Positions 10,467 through 20,206 of a stretch of 64,000 bases of DNA are shown in pieces. The stretch is from Niebla homalea. Its lineage: Eukaryota; Ascomycota; Lecanoromycetes; Lecanorales; Ramalinaceae. Location of the stretch: assembly GCA_019925105.1 (NCBI GenBank), contig JAHGAU010000012.1, positions 310,001-374,000 on the forward strand. Direction: 5' to 3'. A model generated the notes under the pieces. That model was not told where the DNA came from and did not search any database. It saw only the letters and a program-made list of their open reading frames with translations. A program made the position numbers and the translations under genes. The stretch's first letter is position 1, and each line of letters starts with the position of its first letter.

Positions 10467-10540
10467 TGTAGTGAACGCAAACAGCGGATACATCGAACAA
10501 GCTACTAGGTACTAAGGCGCCGTGGCTCTGAACAGTATAA

Positions 10541-11209
10541 GAGTTCACCCCCTAACCGGACAAACCCCTAACCGGACACGCTAAACCCGATTTCGATTAC
10601 TTTTTAATTTTCTTCGTCTCCAACCCACTTATCACATCCTTATTACTCTATAAATGACACTTACAGACCGTCAGTCAGTAGGTTTTAGATAGCCTCACCT
10701 TCACCATTACCCTTACCGTCACCTTTACCGTCACCCTCAATCTCACAGATGAACAAGCCCTTCAGCAGGCCCTTCCACAAAGCCCTCCGCAAACCCTTCA
10801 ACATGAGGCCACGTCTGATCCCCTTATGCCTTTACCGCGGTATACCCCAAATCATCGCGTTTTAATAAAGGGCCTAGTAAAGGGTTTGGTAAAGGGTTTG
10901 GTAAAGGGTCTGGTAAAGGGCTTGCTGAAGGACTTAGTAACGAGCTTACTAAGACTGGGGCTTAGGGTGAGGGTGAAGGTGAGACTATCCAATTCCTACT
11001 AACTGACGGTCTATAAGATGTAATAAGTGGGTGGAAGACCAAGACAATAAAAAAAGTAGTCTGAGCTAGCGTCCGATTATGTAAGCCTACCGTTAGGGCC
11101 CTTTTGTGGGTAAGGGCTGAGAACTGAGACTATAAAAAAAGTTAAAAAAGCAATCCAAATCGGGTTTAGCGTGTCCGGTTAGGGGTTTGTCCGGTTAGGG
11201 GGTGAACTC
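10541..11209. mobile_element. fold-back element with 58-bp near-perfect ends and long imperfect arms
   Basis: The ends 10541-10598 and 11152-11209 are inverted repeats differing at one position. Each holds two direct CCTAACCGGACA copies. The inversion continues inward: CAGACCGTCAGT(C/T)AGTAGG followed by tandem CACCTTCACC-type repeats near 10669-10740 faces its complement near 10966-11020. The centre is made of TGGTAAAGGGTT-type repeats and their complement. The whole element could fold into one hairpin of about 300 bp per arm. No transposase frame is present, so it is a non-autonomous element. No clear target duplication is seen. Confidence 0.75.
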
Positions 11210-11794
11210 CCGTCTTCTAGTGAAAAAGGCGTTGACCCGTTGCTTGAAGAACGAGGGGGGGATTCAGCAGCGTGTGTGACCACAATAGTCCATTGCACAA
11301 TAGTTCCCAATCCTTGCCATCGACCTTATCATGAAACAAATGTCAACAAAGATCTACGTGCATTGTGGCAGTGCTGTTCAACAGAGCTTGGTGAAAGATG
11401 ACGCGTCCTCACGCAAGAATCCAACGGGCATGCGTTATGACGAGTGGGACCCCCCCCCAATTTGGGAACCTTTTCCAGCCGGAGCTGAACAGCTCAGGGG
11501 TACGCCGCAGCATTGGCAGGGGTAGTCCCTGCTATGTCCGATCAGAGAGCAACGACTTACATCTTCGGTACGAGATAGGGGAATCTCGCGAGACCTCGAT
11601 CTAACCTCCTCATCTTTCATTACACGGTGGAAAATGAGCTTCTTGTGTGTCAATGGGATTGCGCTGCCCCCAATAAGATACCTGCAGCTCCTACACACTC
11701 AATGAAGCTGAGCTTTTGTGGTGGCAGCGAGCTGTAGCAAGATTGCAACGATGCTGCCCTTGATTGACTGAAAACCCTCAGAGACGCGCTTTCC
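11210..11794. other. intergenic stretch
   Basis: No supported gene. It contains GCTGAACAGCTCAGGGGTAC near 11482, another relative of the exon-end sequence seen in the HET-like relic, so further decayed copies may lie here. A run of nine C occurs near 11450. Confidence 0.35.
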
Positions 11795-12847
11795 ATGGCG
11801 AGTTCATCTGCCTCGTCGATCCACGCCAGCTGCCCGTCTGGTAGCAGCTTTACTGCCTGCAACTATGGTGCTCGCTTCCTCGGTTGCTGTCTTTCAACCG
11901 TCTCCACCGACAATGTTTGCGGCTCAGGCTGTCCCACCTCCGCCCTTCAACCTCTTAGCTTTGACATACAATATTACACTGAGGTCACCAACGGGCAATG
12001 CAATAGTAGCGAGGGGAAATGGTATTCCTGTCCCGACTTGAATCCACCCTTCGTAGGGTGTTGCACGACAAACGCTTGCCAAAATGGCTGTCCTGCCGGC
12101 GGACTTGTCGCTGCCAAGTTGAGCGAAGACCAGGCTCAGCAAGCACCCTACGCGCCTTTAATTGAAGGTCCTGGAAGTGCCGCCTCGACCGGCTCATCAG
12201 CCGCCGCTACCACCTCTGTTGCAGCGTCAACAACAATGGCTCTGGCCTCGAGTGCACTATCCTCAGCTACGGCATCACCAGCTTCCCCGACAGCGTCATC
12301 ATCCTCAGTACGACCCTCTACCATAGTCGGTGCAGTCATAGGGGGTGTGGTGGGGGGCATTATCATCTCAGCCAGCATCGCCGCAGTTCTCATATTTTAC
12401 CGGAGGTGGAAGAAAAATCAAACACACGGAAGCAGGCAGGAAGCAGCAGATGGTAGGCCAGCCTGCGTTATACTGCTTGGACCATACTGACCATATGCTC
12501 TAGGTCGAGACAAAACCAATTTGCCCTCAATGTACACAAATAGCGCACCTGATCCTGTGCGGCACGAGTTGTCCTCCGAAACCGCAATCCATGAGCTTCC
12601 TCCCGGCCAGGTACCTCTTTGTGAGCTTGCGAGTAGGCCGGTCCCAACACCTATATACGAGCTGCCATCCCCTGTGTTCTCCCCACATGGCAGCTTGCGG
12701 TCAAAAAAGTCGTTCCCGCATCGCAACAGGGAACTCAATCATAATGGAGGGAACGTGTCTCCGCTCGCTGGACCATACGCGTCTAATTCTCCTGCGGCAG
12801 TCTCGGAGATCTCGCTGCTTGAAGTCGAACCGAGGAAGATGGCTTAG
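11795..12847 (+). CDS. Cys-rich single-pass membrane protein with Ser/Thr stalk
   Basis: Two exons (11795-12452 and 12504-12847; 51-nt intron) give about 333 residues. The N-terminal ectodomain (about 1-110) has two cysteine blocks: TACNYGARFLGCC with DNVCGSGCP, and FVGCCTTNACQNGCP. A Ser/Thr/Ala-rich stalk follows (about 125-175), then a Gly-rich membrane helix (VGAVIGGVVGGIIISASIAA), a basic stop-transfer (RRWKKN) and a cytosolic tail of about 110 residues ending EVEPRKMA. This is the architecture of fungal cell-surface sensor-like proteins (WSC/Mid2-like in layout). The cysteine module itself is one I know only from uncharacterised fungal proteins. No classical signal peptide precedes the ectodomain, so a further 5' exon is possible. 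Confidence 0.7.
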
Positions 12848-13039
12848 AAATGGGTCGCAGAAATTCTGTGGTACAGGAGGTGGCGCCAATAAGCATCGTC
12901 CTTGAGCTATCTTGTTGCAAATAATATCCAGCACTGAATGCGAGGCAAGTTGGGCATTAAGTCTACGTTAAGACCGCTTCTGTAGATGAATCGACGTATC
13001 ATCTATCGCGGCACTCGCGGTGATTAAGCGAGACCCACG

Positions 13040-13396
13040 ATGAACTCACTGGACAACATCAATTTGGAAAACCCTTTTGGGAGCTTCATGAGACCCCTCG
13101 GCCTCCAGAAATTGGACTCGGATACTGGTAATACTGGACCCCAAACGCCCAAGGAACAGTTAGAAACGGGATCATCTCGCCTCCTGGAGCAGACTTCCCT
13201 ACGTCACGTTGCTGCTACCACTGGCCTCCAGCCCAGAAAGGTGCAACGTGAACCTGAGACTCGGCACCTTGTCTATCCGAAACAGGTCTTGAGAAGCCTC
13301 CAAGAAGATTGCAACGTCACGATAATTCAAATGTATTTCTGGACCGGCCACGAAGGATACGCTGACACCGGAGTTGGTGCACTGCTAGGTGCCTAG
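13040..13396 (+). CDS. hypothetical protein, 118 residues
   Basis: An ATG-initiated frame encodes a hydrophilic protein with one Cys and a C-terminal stretch IIQMYFWTGHEGYADTG. No domain, signal peptide or membrane segment is evident. A donor-like GGTGCCTAGG at the stop leaves open that it continues in another exon. A frame further on reads CWDYDGLDVSEDKVYGPEAK near 13469-13530, which has a coding-like composition. It could be a real small gene or chance. Confidence 0.25.
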   Translation: MNSLDNINLENPFGSFMRPLGLQKLDSDTGNTGPQTPKEQLETGSSRLLEQTSLRHVAATTGLQPRKVQREPETRHLVYPKQVLRSLQEDCNVTIIQMYFWTGHEGYADTGVGALLGA

Positions 13397-13710
13397 GAAG
13401 GCTTCTCCCATAATTTACCTGAGAGATCAACGAGGCCAGAGACTAGACACTGATCCCAGTCGAATGCTGGGATTACGACGGCTTGGACGTGTCAGAGGAC
13501 AAAGTCTACGGACCCGAAGCGAAGGGGTTCGGCCTCGATGTGTGGGAGAGATGAATCGCTTAAACTTGCCGCAGCACTTTCGATTCGTGAGGCGCGAGCT
13601 TGGAGCTTTGAATGTTTGGAATCAGCAGGGACGCCATGAAAATTGACCATGGCTTGTCGAGATCCAGCTAAGCAGACATGCCACCTGCGGGCAGCCACCT
13701 GAAAGGTCCT

Positions 13711-13884
13711 TCAGTCGAAGCGCGGCGCATGAGCTTTCCAAATCGGCAATGTGCAGCTAGGCACGTGTTTTATTCTGCAGCTCCCAACGAAAGTACAGTA
13801 GACGACATTCAATCGCCGATTCCAGGACCTCATTCCCAAACCAAGGGTTAAGGCAAAGATGAGCAATACGCAGAAGTTGACCAT
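13711..13884 (-). CDS. candidate small secreted peptide, 57 residues
   Basis: Reading from an internal ATG at 13884, the frame starts MVNFCVLLIFALTLGLG, a plausible signal peptide. It then encodes a basic, aromatic peptide with three further cysteines (C30, C36, C44). The longer frame reaching 14064 has no such logic. No family is recognised and there is no independent support, so it may be chance. Confidence 0.22.
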   Translation of the reverse strand: MVNFCVLLIFALTLGLGMRSWNRRLNVVYCTFVGSCRIKHVPSCTLPIWKAHAPRFD

Positions 13885-14520
13885 TTTGTGACGTTCATAC
13901 CGGCTCTCGACCACTATATTCCGTCCAGATGATGGAAACGGAAACGCCCAGAAATGGAACATCCTCTGCATGAAAGCCTCTTCTGTGATCGTGGTCAGAC
14001 GATGACCCACAATTATGATTACGACTGCCCTCAGCCTCATCCGTGTAGGCGTGTGGCTGGTCAATGCAAAGGTTCAAATTTGGACACGAGTTCGGCGGTT
14101 TCTGCCTGCAGCATATTAGCGTTGGCGAGGCACTAACCAATCTCATTCATCCTCCGGCTTTGCAATCACGAATTGTCATCATTCCGCATTAAACCGTTGG
14201 CGTGGCTTCGCGAGGCAAACAAATGAGGGTGCAGAAGTGCTTGATTACACTAAGCTGACATACTACCTCGCACACCGTGTTTTATGGAAGGTGTGTGCTC
14301 ATCGACCACAATAGGTGCGATGATGACGGCAGTGTTCGTGTCTCCACAGCAATACGTTAGGCAGTGTCACTGTCAGAAAGTACTTTAGGAAAGCGTTTCC
14401 CAACCCCCCCCAAATGTCTCCCTCCCTGCTACGGTTTTGCATTTCAACAAGGTCCTGACCCTCCCAACCTGCCAAATCTTCAATAAACCTCTTCCCACTC
14501 ATTGTCATCCAAACCCTAAG

Positions 14521-14527
14521 TATAAAT
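14521..14527 (+). promoter_or_regulatory. TATA box of the two-module cysteine protein gene
   Basis: TATAAAT lies 46 bp upstream of the ATG at 14573, close to the typical distance when the leader is very short. CT-rich sequence follows, common in strongly expressed fungal genes. Confidence 0.45.
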
Positions 14528-14572
14528 ACCTCCCGTCCACCGTCCGAAACCCTTGAGACGACTCTCTCCGAA

Positions 14573-15157
14573 ATGTCCTTCTCCAATCGCTTCATCGGTG
14601 GCCTCGCCTTCCTCGCTTCCACCACCCTCACCCTCGCCTCCCCCTACCCTTCTCCAGCCTTCAACCCCTCAACCTGTGCCCGCCAATCCACTGCCGCCTG
14701 TCCCGCCCCAACGGCCTACGACCCCTGCTGCGCCTACCTCTGCGCCGAAGCCCAAGTCCCCTTCCTGGTCTGCTCACCGGAGAACGAAACGGTTTTGGCC
14801 TCCTGCTCGAAATGTCCCTCCCCAGCTGCAATGCCAACCGGCTCGTCGGCCTCGGGCGCTGTACCACCACGATTCCACACCTCAATGAAGACACCCTGGG
14901 CCATGCCGAAGGGTACAGGCGTGCCGAGCGGCACCATCACTGCAACGGTCGGCACCATCACAGGCACCCTGACGGCACCGACATGCACCCCGCGTCTCGT
15001 CACAGAGGGTCCCGCGTGCCCCACTCCTGGAGGCAAGAAGGACCCATGTTGCAAATACGTGTGTCAGGAGGCGCAGGTGCCGTTTAATATCTGCCAGGCG
15101 AGCGATGATTCCGGGATGTTCAAGACGTGTGAGGCCTGCGCTACTGCTGCTCCGTGA
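14573..15157 (+). CDS. secreted protein with two tandem 8-cysteine modules
   Basis: The product is 194 residues in a single exon. A signal peptide (about 1-22, ending LTLAS) is followed by two copies of one module of about 50 residues. Each copy has eight cysteines in the order C, C-P, C-C, C, C, C, C. The shared core is DPCC-x-Y-x-C-x-EAQVPF-x-x-C, ending SKC in copy 1 and EAC in copy 2. Copy 1 spans about residues 34-82 and copy 2 about 141-192. A Thr/Pro/Gly-rich linker (including SGTITATVGTITGTL) separates them. The pattern differs from hydrophobins, CFEM and LysM domains. No enzymatic residues are evident; an extracellular structural or effector-like role is plausible but not shown. The duplicated module argues strongly that the frame is real. 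Confidence 0.75.
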   Translation: MSFSNRFIGGLAFLASTTLTLASPYPSPAFNPSTCARQSTAACPAPTAYDPCCAYLCAEAQVPFLVCSPENETVLASCSKCPSPAAMPTGSSASGAVPPRFHTSMKTPWAMPKGTGVPSGTITATVGTITGTLTAPTCTPRLVTEGPACPTPGGKKDPCCKYVCQEAQVPFNICQASDDSGMFKTCEACATAAP

Positions 15158-17192
15158 TTGAGGGACCGTGGAAAGGGTCTAATAATGGATGGTAAGGCTG
15201 AGAGGAGGCAGGGACGTGCAGGGTTCGGGGCCTTCCGGTATCGAGTCCGATGTGCGAGCCAGGGGTGTACGTGTTCATGATTTGGCATGATGGGATACAT
15301 AACACAAGGGGTTGGAGTTCGGTGGAGAGCATAGCGGACATGGGCAAAGGCATGGAAACGGTCGCTTCTCTGTGATGATGATCCATCGGAAATTGGGGCA
15401 CCGCACGATATCTCATACGTTATCGATAATTAATGCAGTCATGACAACAAAGCATACCCTAGCCCAACCGTTCCATGCAGACCGCCCATCAACCCCAACC
15501 TACCGCAGGAACACCGATGATCCCCTTATCCTTTCACAATATCACAATCCCCTCGATAGTTCTCCAACCAACACCGATCATACCGCCTCTATGTTGCCTG
15601 CCCTCACCGCTCCATCCTTTCCCCCCCAACTTTCCCAACCACCTTGACCCGTTCAACCGCCCTCCCTCATCGCTGTCCAACGATCTCGCCCGTCCCCCTC
15701 CGGCTCCCCAAAACTGCAACGCTCATGCCACTGCAATGCAATGGACATCCCATGATCGCCAGCCGCCACCTCCACCATCTCAAAATAAATATTGTCACTT
15801 GCGATTAGAACGTTCGCAGGTTTGTGATGGGGGGTTTGATGAGGAGCACCAAAAGGTGGAATGGAACGGAGCTGGCAATTTTTGGGGTAGGTTGGCTTGT
15901 GCTGATGGATGCTTGGTATTTTGGTGAATGGTTCAGTTCGGAGGTGTTCCGTGGGTTGGTGGTTACGATGACTTTGGTGGTTGGACTGGATTTAGGGGGT
16001 TACTGGTTTTTTACATCAAGATAGGGAGGTAGATAAAACGACTTCGGCTCAAAGATAGGTCACAATCAATTTGTCAAGTTTCACGAGATGGGTAGTGGTA
16101 CAGAGTGAAATCTGCATTGTTTAGGATGTGTTGGATATTGAAATGCCTCTTTTCTGTTTGTTTTTGCTTTTTTCCCCTCTCTACGTAGTTGGACTATCAA
16201 GTCGATGGTTTTGGATGTGGTTAATTTAGGTACACATCCAGAGGTTAGCTGAACTGACAAATTAATAACTCGGAGCCTTGGGAGTTTGTTTCGGAATTTT
16301 GACCAATGATTTTACCCATGGCCAAATAGGGGAAAGCAGGGTAGAGGGGAGAGTTGACGGGTGGGAAAGGGATGAGAAAGGGAAAATATAGGGGAAGGGG
16401 GGGAGAATGCATTATGAGATACCTAGTCTGCGAATCTGGTTCTCGGAGATCGTAAATATTGGGAGAGGGTCCCCGTTGAGAAGGGCGTTGTTGATGATTA
16501 GAGAGATCGAAGGTCGGATGACGGGGTAAGGAGATATCAATTGATTCACCATGGCTGAACGATCGGATTGGTCCCGCCACTCCAAATCGATCTCACTACA
16601 AGATTTCTCGTGCTGTCGTAGGCCAGATCATCCCACTTTTCTACATAAAAATCGTCCCCACAGACATGCACCCATGTACAGCCAACATCGCTTTCCGAAG
16701 CCAGCAGGTCGTCATTAACGGTCGTCGCCAACCCATCAACCAGACACATGCCCATACCATTCTTGATCCACTGTCCAACTAAAGGATCATGGGCACCCTC
16801 AGTGCCGTGATGTCACCCACGGTGTCCTTAACAAGGTTACAGGCATGCTCCAGGGGGGGTTTGCCTGAGGGTGCTGGACTTCTTCTGCCATCTTCATCGC
16901 ATTTCGGGATGGGCTGTTGTTGTGGGCGTCGCTGTTCTCAGCGGTGTAGCTTAGTGTTGGCTCTACTTTATGAGATTGAGGAGGAGGTTGGCAATGTTTA
17001 TACACATCCTAAGTGGACTCTAGCAATGACCACTTCAAAATGGTTTGATGAACGTCGTGGATGCCCCGATGCGGTCCAAGTTGTCTTCGCATAACGCGTT
17101 TGCGGCCGAGGGCTGCCAGTCTCTTATCGATAAGAGGCAAGATATTACCACCACCTTGAGACAGACCAACTGCCTCCTATCCAGTCTTGCCT
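15158..17192. other. long gene-poor stretch with uncertain minus-strand coding pieces
   Basis: I cannot support a gene. Two overlapping minus-strand frames look partly coding. One is 16755-16546, with GCTWVHVCGDDFYVEKWDDL and ending TNPIVQPW. The other starts at 16552 and reads MVNQLISPYPVIRPSISLII. A possible joining intron near 16780-16820 would be only about 40 nt. The 15.16-16.2 kb part holds pyrimidine-rich plus-strand sequence with no frame I trust. Confidence 0.3.
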
Positions 17193-19448
17193 ATGAAAAC
17201 GCGTCTACCAATTACTTTCGTACGCGTTCTCATCCGAGGGCAGCTTCGTCTAGAATCGAGTCATTGCGAACGGCTTTGCCGCTTGTCAATGGGCTCCAAA
17301 ACGTCCCCTCCACCACCAAAGGTCGTTTCCTACAATGAGAAGGGCTACTGCGCGGTGACGGAAGGACGTGCAGAGATCCTCACCCCCGTCCCCAAGGATT
17401 CTAATGTGTCTTCTAAGGCCCAGTCTGGCCAGACAGTGTTCTATAACCCTGTGCAACAGTTCAACCGCGACCTCAGTGTCCTAGCAATCAGAGCCTTTGG
17501 AGAAGATTTTGAATATGAGAGGGAAGCAAAGAGGCAGCAATGTGGGAACAAGAGGGAGGGAGGAGGGCAGGGGCGTGGGAAGAAGAGGAAACGGGACGGA
17601 AGTAAAGGCGACGGAGAACCCGGTGCGAGGAAAAGCTGTGAGCCACAGAATGCAGAGACTGAAGACGGGGGTGTACTTCTATCAATGATGGCCAATGGAT
17701 CATCCCACATGGCGGATGGGGATAGAGAAGAGCCAAAGCAGCAGCAACAACCTCCTCCCGAAAGGCCTGTTCCCCCAATCAGGATCCTCGATGCCCTCTC
17801 GGCTACAGGTCTTCGAGCTATAAGATACGCGAAAGAACTCCCTCTGAAAACCCACGTCACCGCCAACGACGTTTCCGCCCCCGCGACTGCGGCCATCAAG
17901 CGCAACGTTGATTACAATGGTTTGCTCGGCAACATCCAAATATCGAACAGCGATGCAATAGCCCACATGAACCACGCTCACAGCAGCTCCGGCGACGGAC
18001 CCGGTACCATACCATACCACGTAATAGATCTAGATCCTTATGGCACGGCTACCCCTTTCCTCGATGCAGCTGTCAGAGGAGTGGTAGATGGAGGCCTGCT
18101 TTGCGTCACATGTACAGATTCCGCCATATTTGCGTCCACAGGGTACCTTGAGAAGACGTTTTCCCAGTATGGCGGGCTACCTCTCAAGGGACCCCAGGCG
18201 CATGAAGGTGGTTTACGACTCATTCTCCATGCTATCGCTACGGCTGCTGCCCGCTATGGCATCGCAATCGAACCCCTTCTTTCCCTTTCAGTCGACTTTT
18301 ACGTCCGCGTCTTCGTCCGCATACACAAGTCACCTGCACAACTGAAATTGCTCGCGAGTAAGACAATGGTAGTCTACAATTGCGATGCTGGATGTGGTGC
18401 ATGGTCAATTCAGCGCATTGCGCATGCGAAAGGCAGTCTGAACAGGAATGGTGAGACCGTGTACAAGCATACGGCAGCTATAGGCTCATCTGCCGAACTC
18501 GAATGCGAGCACTGCGCCTTCAAAACCCACCTCGTGGGGCCGCTCTGGGGTGGGCCTTTGCACAATCCTTATTTCATCCAGCGCATTCTAGACGTGCTAC
18601 CATCTCTGGATAGCAAGGTCTACGGTACGATACCAAGGATAGAAGGCATGCTTAGCATGGCCTTACATGAGGAGCTTGGCCTTGACACACTAGCGAGACA
18701 CGCCCCTTCTTCGCATAAAGAGGATGACCCAGAGCTCATCGCCGCATCTGACATTGCTAGCGCCGTCAACCCCACAGATACCCCCAACGCCCGCCCCGTC
18801 CCATCGATTGACCCAGCCTACCGCAGCACTCATCCCTTCTTCGTCGTCCCTACCAATCTAGCTGCAGTAATTCACTCCCAAACGCCCAACGAAGCCGCAT
18901 TCCGTGGCGCCCTCCTGCACCTAGGCTACCGAACCAGCCGCTCTCACACAAAAGCGGGTAGCATCGTGACAGACGCACCCTGGAAGGTTATCTGGGAGAT
19001 CATGCGTGAATGGGTCAGGCAAAAGGCCCCAATCAAAGAGGGCGCGCTCAAAGACGGTACAGCTGGCAAGGGCATCATGTCGCATGACAGAAGCAACGCT
19101 AGCCTGAACGACGCTCGCGAGACGCTCAAGCGAGCGTTGAAGAGCCGAGACGAAAGAAGTCTGAAAGTCGAGATTGAGGCGCTACTCCAGCGCATGGAGA
19201 GCACACCACCCAGTGATCTTGAGGGCGTTGAGGAACGGGCTGTCGCGGAGGAGACTTCACCTTCAGAGGATGATGCATGTAGGGCTAAGGCTACGCCAAT
19301 CCAGCCAATGAAACTCAAGATCAACTTTGATGAAGCACTGGGGAGGAAAGCCATGGGAAAGAAGATGTTGCGATTTCAGATGAACCCTCTGCCCGACTGG
19401 GGTCCCATGACCAAAGCTAAGGGGAATCAGAATGGTGCTGACAGTTGA
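17193..19448 (+). CDS. TRM1: tRNA (guanine26-N2)-dimethyltransferase Trm1
   Basis: One uninterrupted exon, 751 residues from the first ATG (17193) or 719 from the second (17289). It forms N2,N2-dimethylguanosine at position 26 of tRNAs. Landmarks are VVSYNEKGYCAVTEGRAEIL, FYNPVQQFNRDLSV, the SAM-binding ILDALSATGLRAIRYAKEL, the catalytic DLDPYGTATPFLDAA and CTDSAIFA. A Cys4 zinc site follows (YNCDAGCGAWS ... ECEHCAF), then the GPLWGGPLHNP loop and FRGALLHLGYRTSRSHT near the C-terminus. A basic insert (KKRKRDGSKGDG) after FEYERE could be a nuclear signal. The 32 residues between the two ATGs are rich in Arg/Leu with few acids, as expected of a mitochondrial presequence; yeast Trm1 uses alternative starts to reach both compartments. 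It converges with the Zn2Cys6 gene. Confidence 0.93.
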   Translation: MKTRLPITFVRVLIRGQLRLESSHCERLCRLSMGSKTSPPPPKVVSYNEKGYCAVTEGRAEILTPVPKDSNVSSKAQSGQTVFYNPVQQFNRDLSVLAIRAFGEDFEYEREAKRQQCGNKREGGGQGRGKKRKRDGSKGDGEPGARKSCEPQNAETEDGGVLLSMMANGSSHMADGDREEPKQQQQPPPERPVPPIRILDALSATGLRAIRYAKELPLKTHVTANDVSAPATAAIKRNVDYNGLLGNIQISNSDAIAHMNHAHSSSGDGPGTIPYHVIDLDPYGTATPFLDAAVRGVVDGGLLCVTCTDSAIFASTGYLEKTFSQYGGLPLKGPQAHEGGLRLILHAIATAAARYGIAIEPLLSLSVDFYVRVFVRIHKSPAQLKLLASKTMVVYNCDAGCGAWSIQRIAHAKGSLNRNGETVYKHTAAIGSSAELECEHCAFKTHLVGPLWGGPLHNPYFIQRILDVLPSLDSKVYGTIPRIEGMLSMALHEELGLDTLARHAPSSHKEDDPELIAASDIASAVNPTDTPNARPVPSIDPAYRSTHPFFVVPTNLAAVIHSQTPNEAAFRGALLHLGYRTSRSHTKAGSIVTDAPWKVIWEIMREWVRQKAPIKEGALKDGTAGKGIMSHDRSNASLNDARETLKRALKSRDERSLKVEIEALLQRMESTPPSDLEGVEERAVAEETSPSEDDACRAKATPIQPMKLKINFDEALGRKAMGKKMLRFQMNPLPDWGPMTKAKGNQNGADS

Positions 19449-20206
19449 GCAGTGGAAGACTTCTATGAGGGGCGATGAATATCCTTGTGGACTGCTCACT
19501 TGCCGATTCTGCAAAAAGTTGCATGAATCTGTCCGGCTTAAACGTGTCTCCGACAGCCATACTCTTCAAATCGAATGCAGCCTATCCAAATCTGACATCA
19601 TATGCACCGATCACTGGTCAAATCTGAACACGCAAGTATCTCTGCAATTGACATAAAGAAATATCAGCCGGTGGTCCCATTTTGCATCGGTTTCCCAATG
19701 TTGTGTTGGTGTCTATGTGCAACGACGAGAAAGCTCCCCGAGTTGCACTTTGCCAATTTTCTATCTTACTCGAAGGCAATTGGGAGATCTAAGGTGCTCT
19801 CTCCATTCCAATCCGATAGAAAAGATCTGGAATTCCGTTAGTTTCCTACCAGTCGTATTATGTCTTCCGTCTCTTCATGTTTCCCATTTAGCTGATTGCG
19901 TTTCGAAAGTCTACTTCGATACTCCCGTTATAAGTCAGCAAATTATCAAAGTTCAATAAGAGTTCAATGCAAGGCTAGAGCGAAAATCTCTGTTTGCAAT
20001 GCTGGCGCAATATTGCAGCCATATAGATGTAAAATGTTTTCCCATTTTCCACCTCCATTTCAATCTTTCCATCCAAGTCTCACCTCCGTTACAACTACAT
20101 CCACATTCATCAGCAACTGACGCTCACAAGCCAAATGATCACTGGCCCCGCGAACGACCCTTGTCACCCCAACCCAGCCCCCCCCCCCCCCGGAGCACCC
20201 CCTAAT
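19449..20206. other. convergent intergenic region
   Basis: The 3' ends of TRM1 and the Zn2Cys6 gene face each other here. The stretch is T/A-rich in its first part and C-rich from 20160, with a homopolymer of about 14 C. No gene or repeat element is seen. Confidence 0.4.
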
